A DNA stretch of 5,310 bases from Bacilli bacterium (GTDB taxonomy: Bacteria; Bacillota_I; Bacilli_A; RFN20; UBA1709), in the NCBI GenBank assembly GCA_028694305.1, contig JAQUTO010000063.1, forward strand, positions 1-5,310, in the 5' to 3' direction. Shown here piece after piece: positions 5,298-5,310 of this stretch. How positions within the stretch are numbered: the first letter of the stretch is position 1; each line of letters opens with the position of its first letter. The position numbers and the translations under genes are program-made. The notes below the pieces were generated by a model that was not told the DNA's origin, did no database searches, and was given only the letters and a program-made list of their open reading frames with translations.

Positions 5298-5310
5298 CGC
5301 ATCTTGACTT

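Noticed and set aside
5304..5309. TTGACT just after glpK as a -35 box for a following gene
   Set aside because: It matches five of six consensus positions, but the window ends one base later, so no -10 element or gene can be seen to support it.

Overview
The window is AT-rich, densely packed, plus-strand bacterial DNA. Low GC, strong purine-rich Shine-Dalgarno sites, sigma-A-type promoters, a Gram-positive-style lipoprotein signal and a Bacillus-like glycerol kinase all point to a low-GC Firmicute. Erysipelotrichia, RF39-type or another lineage near the Mollicutes fits, but the species cannot be named. All 18 tryptophans in the four complete genes are TGG, and the four stops are TAA, TAA, TAG and TAG. 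A Mycoplasma-type code, in which TGA reads as Trp, is therefore unlikely, although TGA is also not used as a stop here.

Layout: bases 1-55 may hold the last codons of an upstream gene. Bases 56-182 are a short control region with a 12-bp palindrome, a well-formed promoter (TTGAAG, 17 bp, TATAAT) and a ribosome binding site. Next comes a HI0933/BaiN-type FAD flavoprotein (183-1397). Its stop codon directly abuts the ATG of a major facilitator superfamily permease (1398-2717), so the two are almost certainly co-transcribed and translationally coupled. A second promoter (TTGCAA, 17 bp, TGT-TATATT) overlaps the end of the permease gene and drives a lipoprotein with two tandem thioredoxin-like domains (2756-3745). 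A rho-independent terminator (3750-3779) closes this unit. An extended -10 element (TGT-TATAAT) then precedes glpK, glycerol kinase (3813-5297). The window ends 13 bases later.

How the genes may work together: the flavoprotein and permease could form an uptake-and-redox or export-and-redox pair for one unknown substrate. The thioredoxin-like lipoprotein would act outside the membrane on disulfides and may be expressed both with this pair and on its own. Glycerol kinase is a separate metabolic unit that makes sn-glycerol 3-phosphate; no glycerol facilitator or glycerol-3-phosphate oxidase/dehydrogenase is in view. The points most worth a second look are the two-headed CxxC lipoprotein, the glycerol kinase that appears to lack both known regulatory sites (the HPr-phosphorylated His and the FBP-binding loop), the flavoprotein's altered cofactor motifs, and the permease's apparent thirteenth membrane helix. 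I see no mobile element, CRISPR array, tRNA or rRNA.
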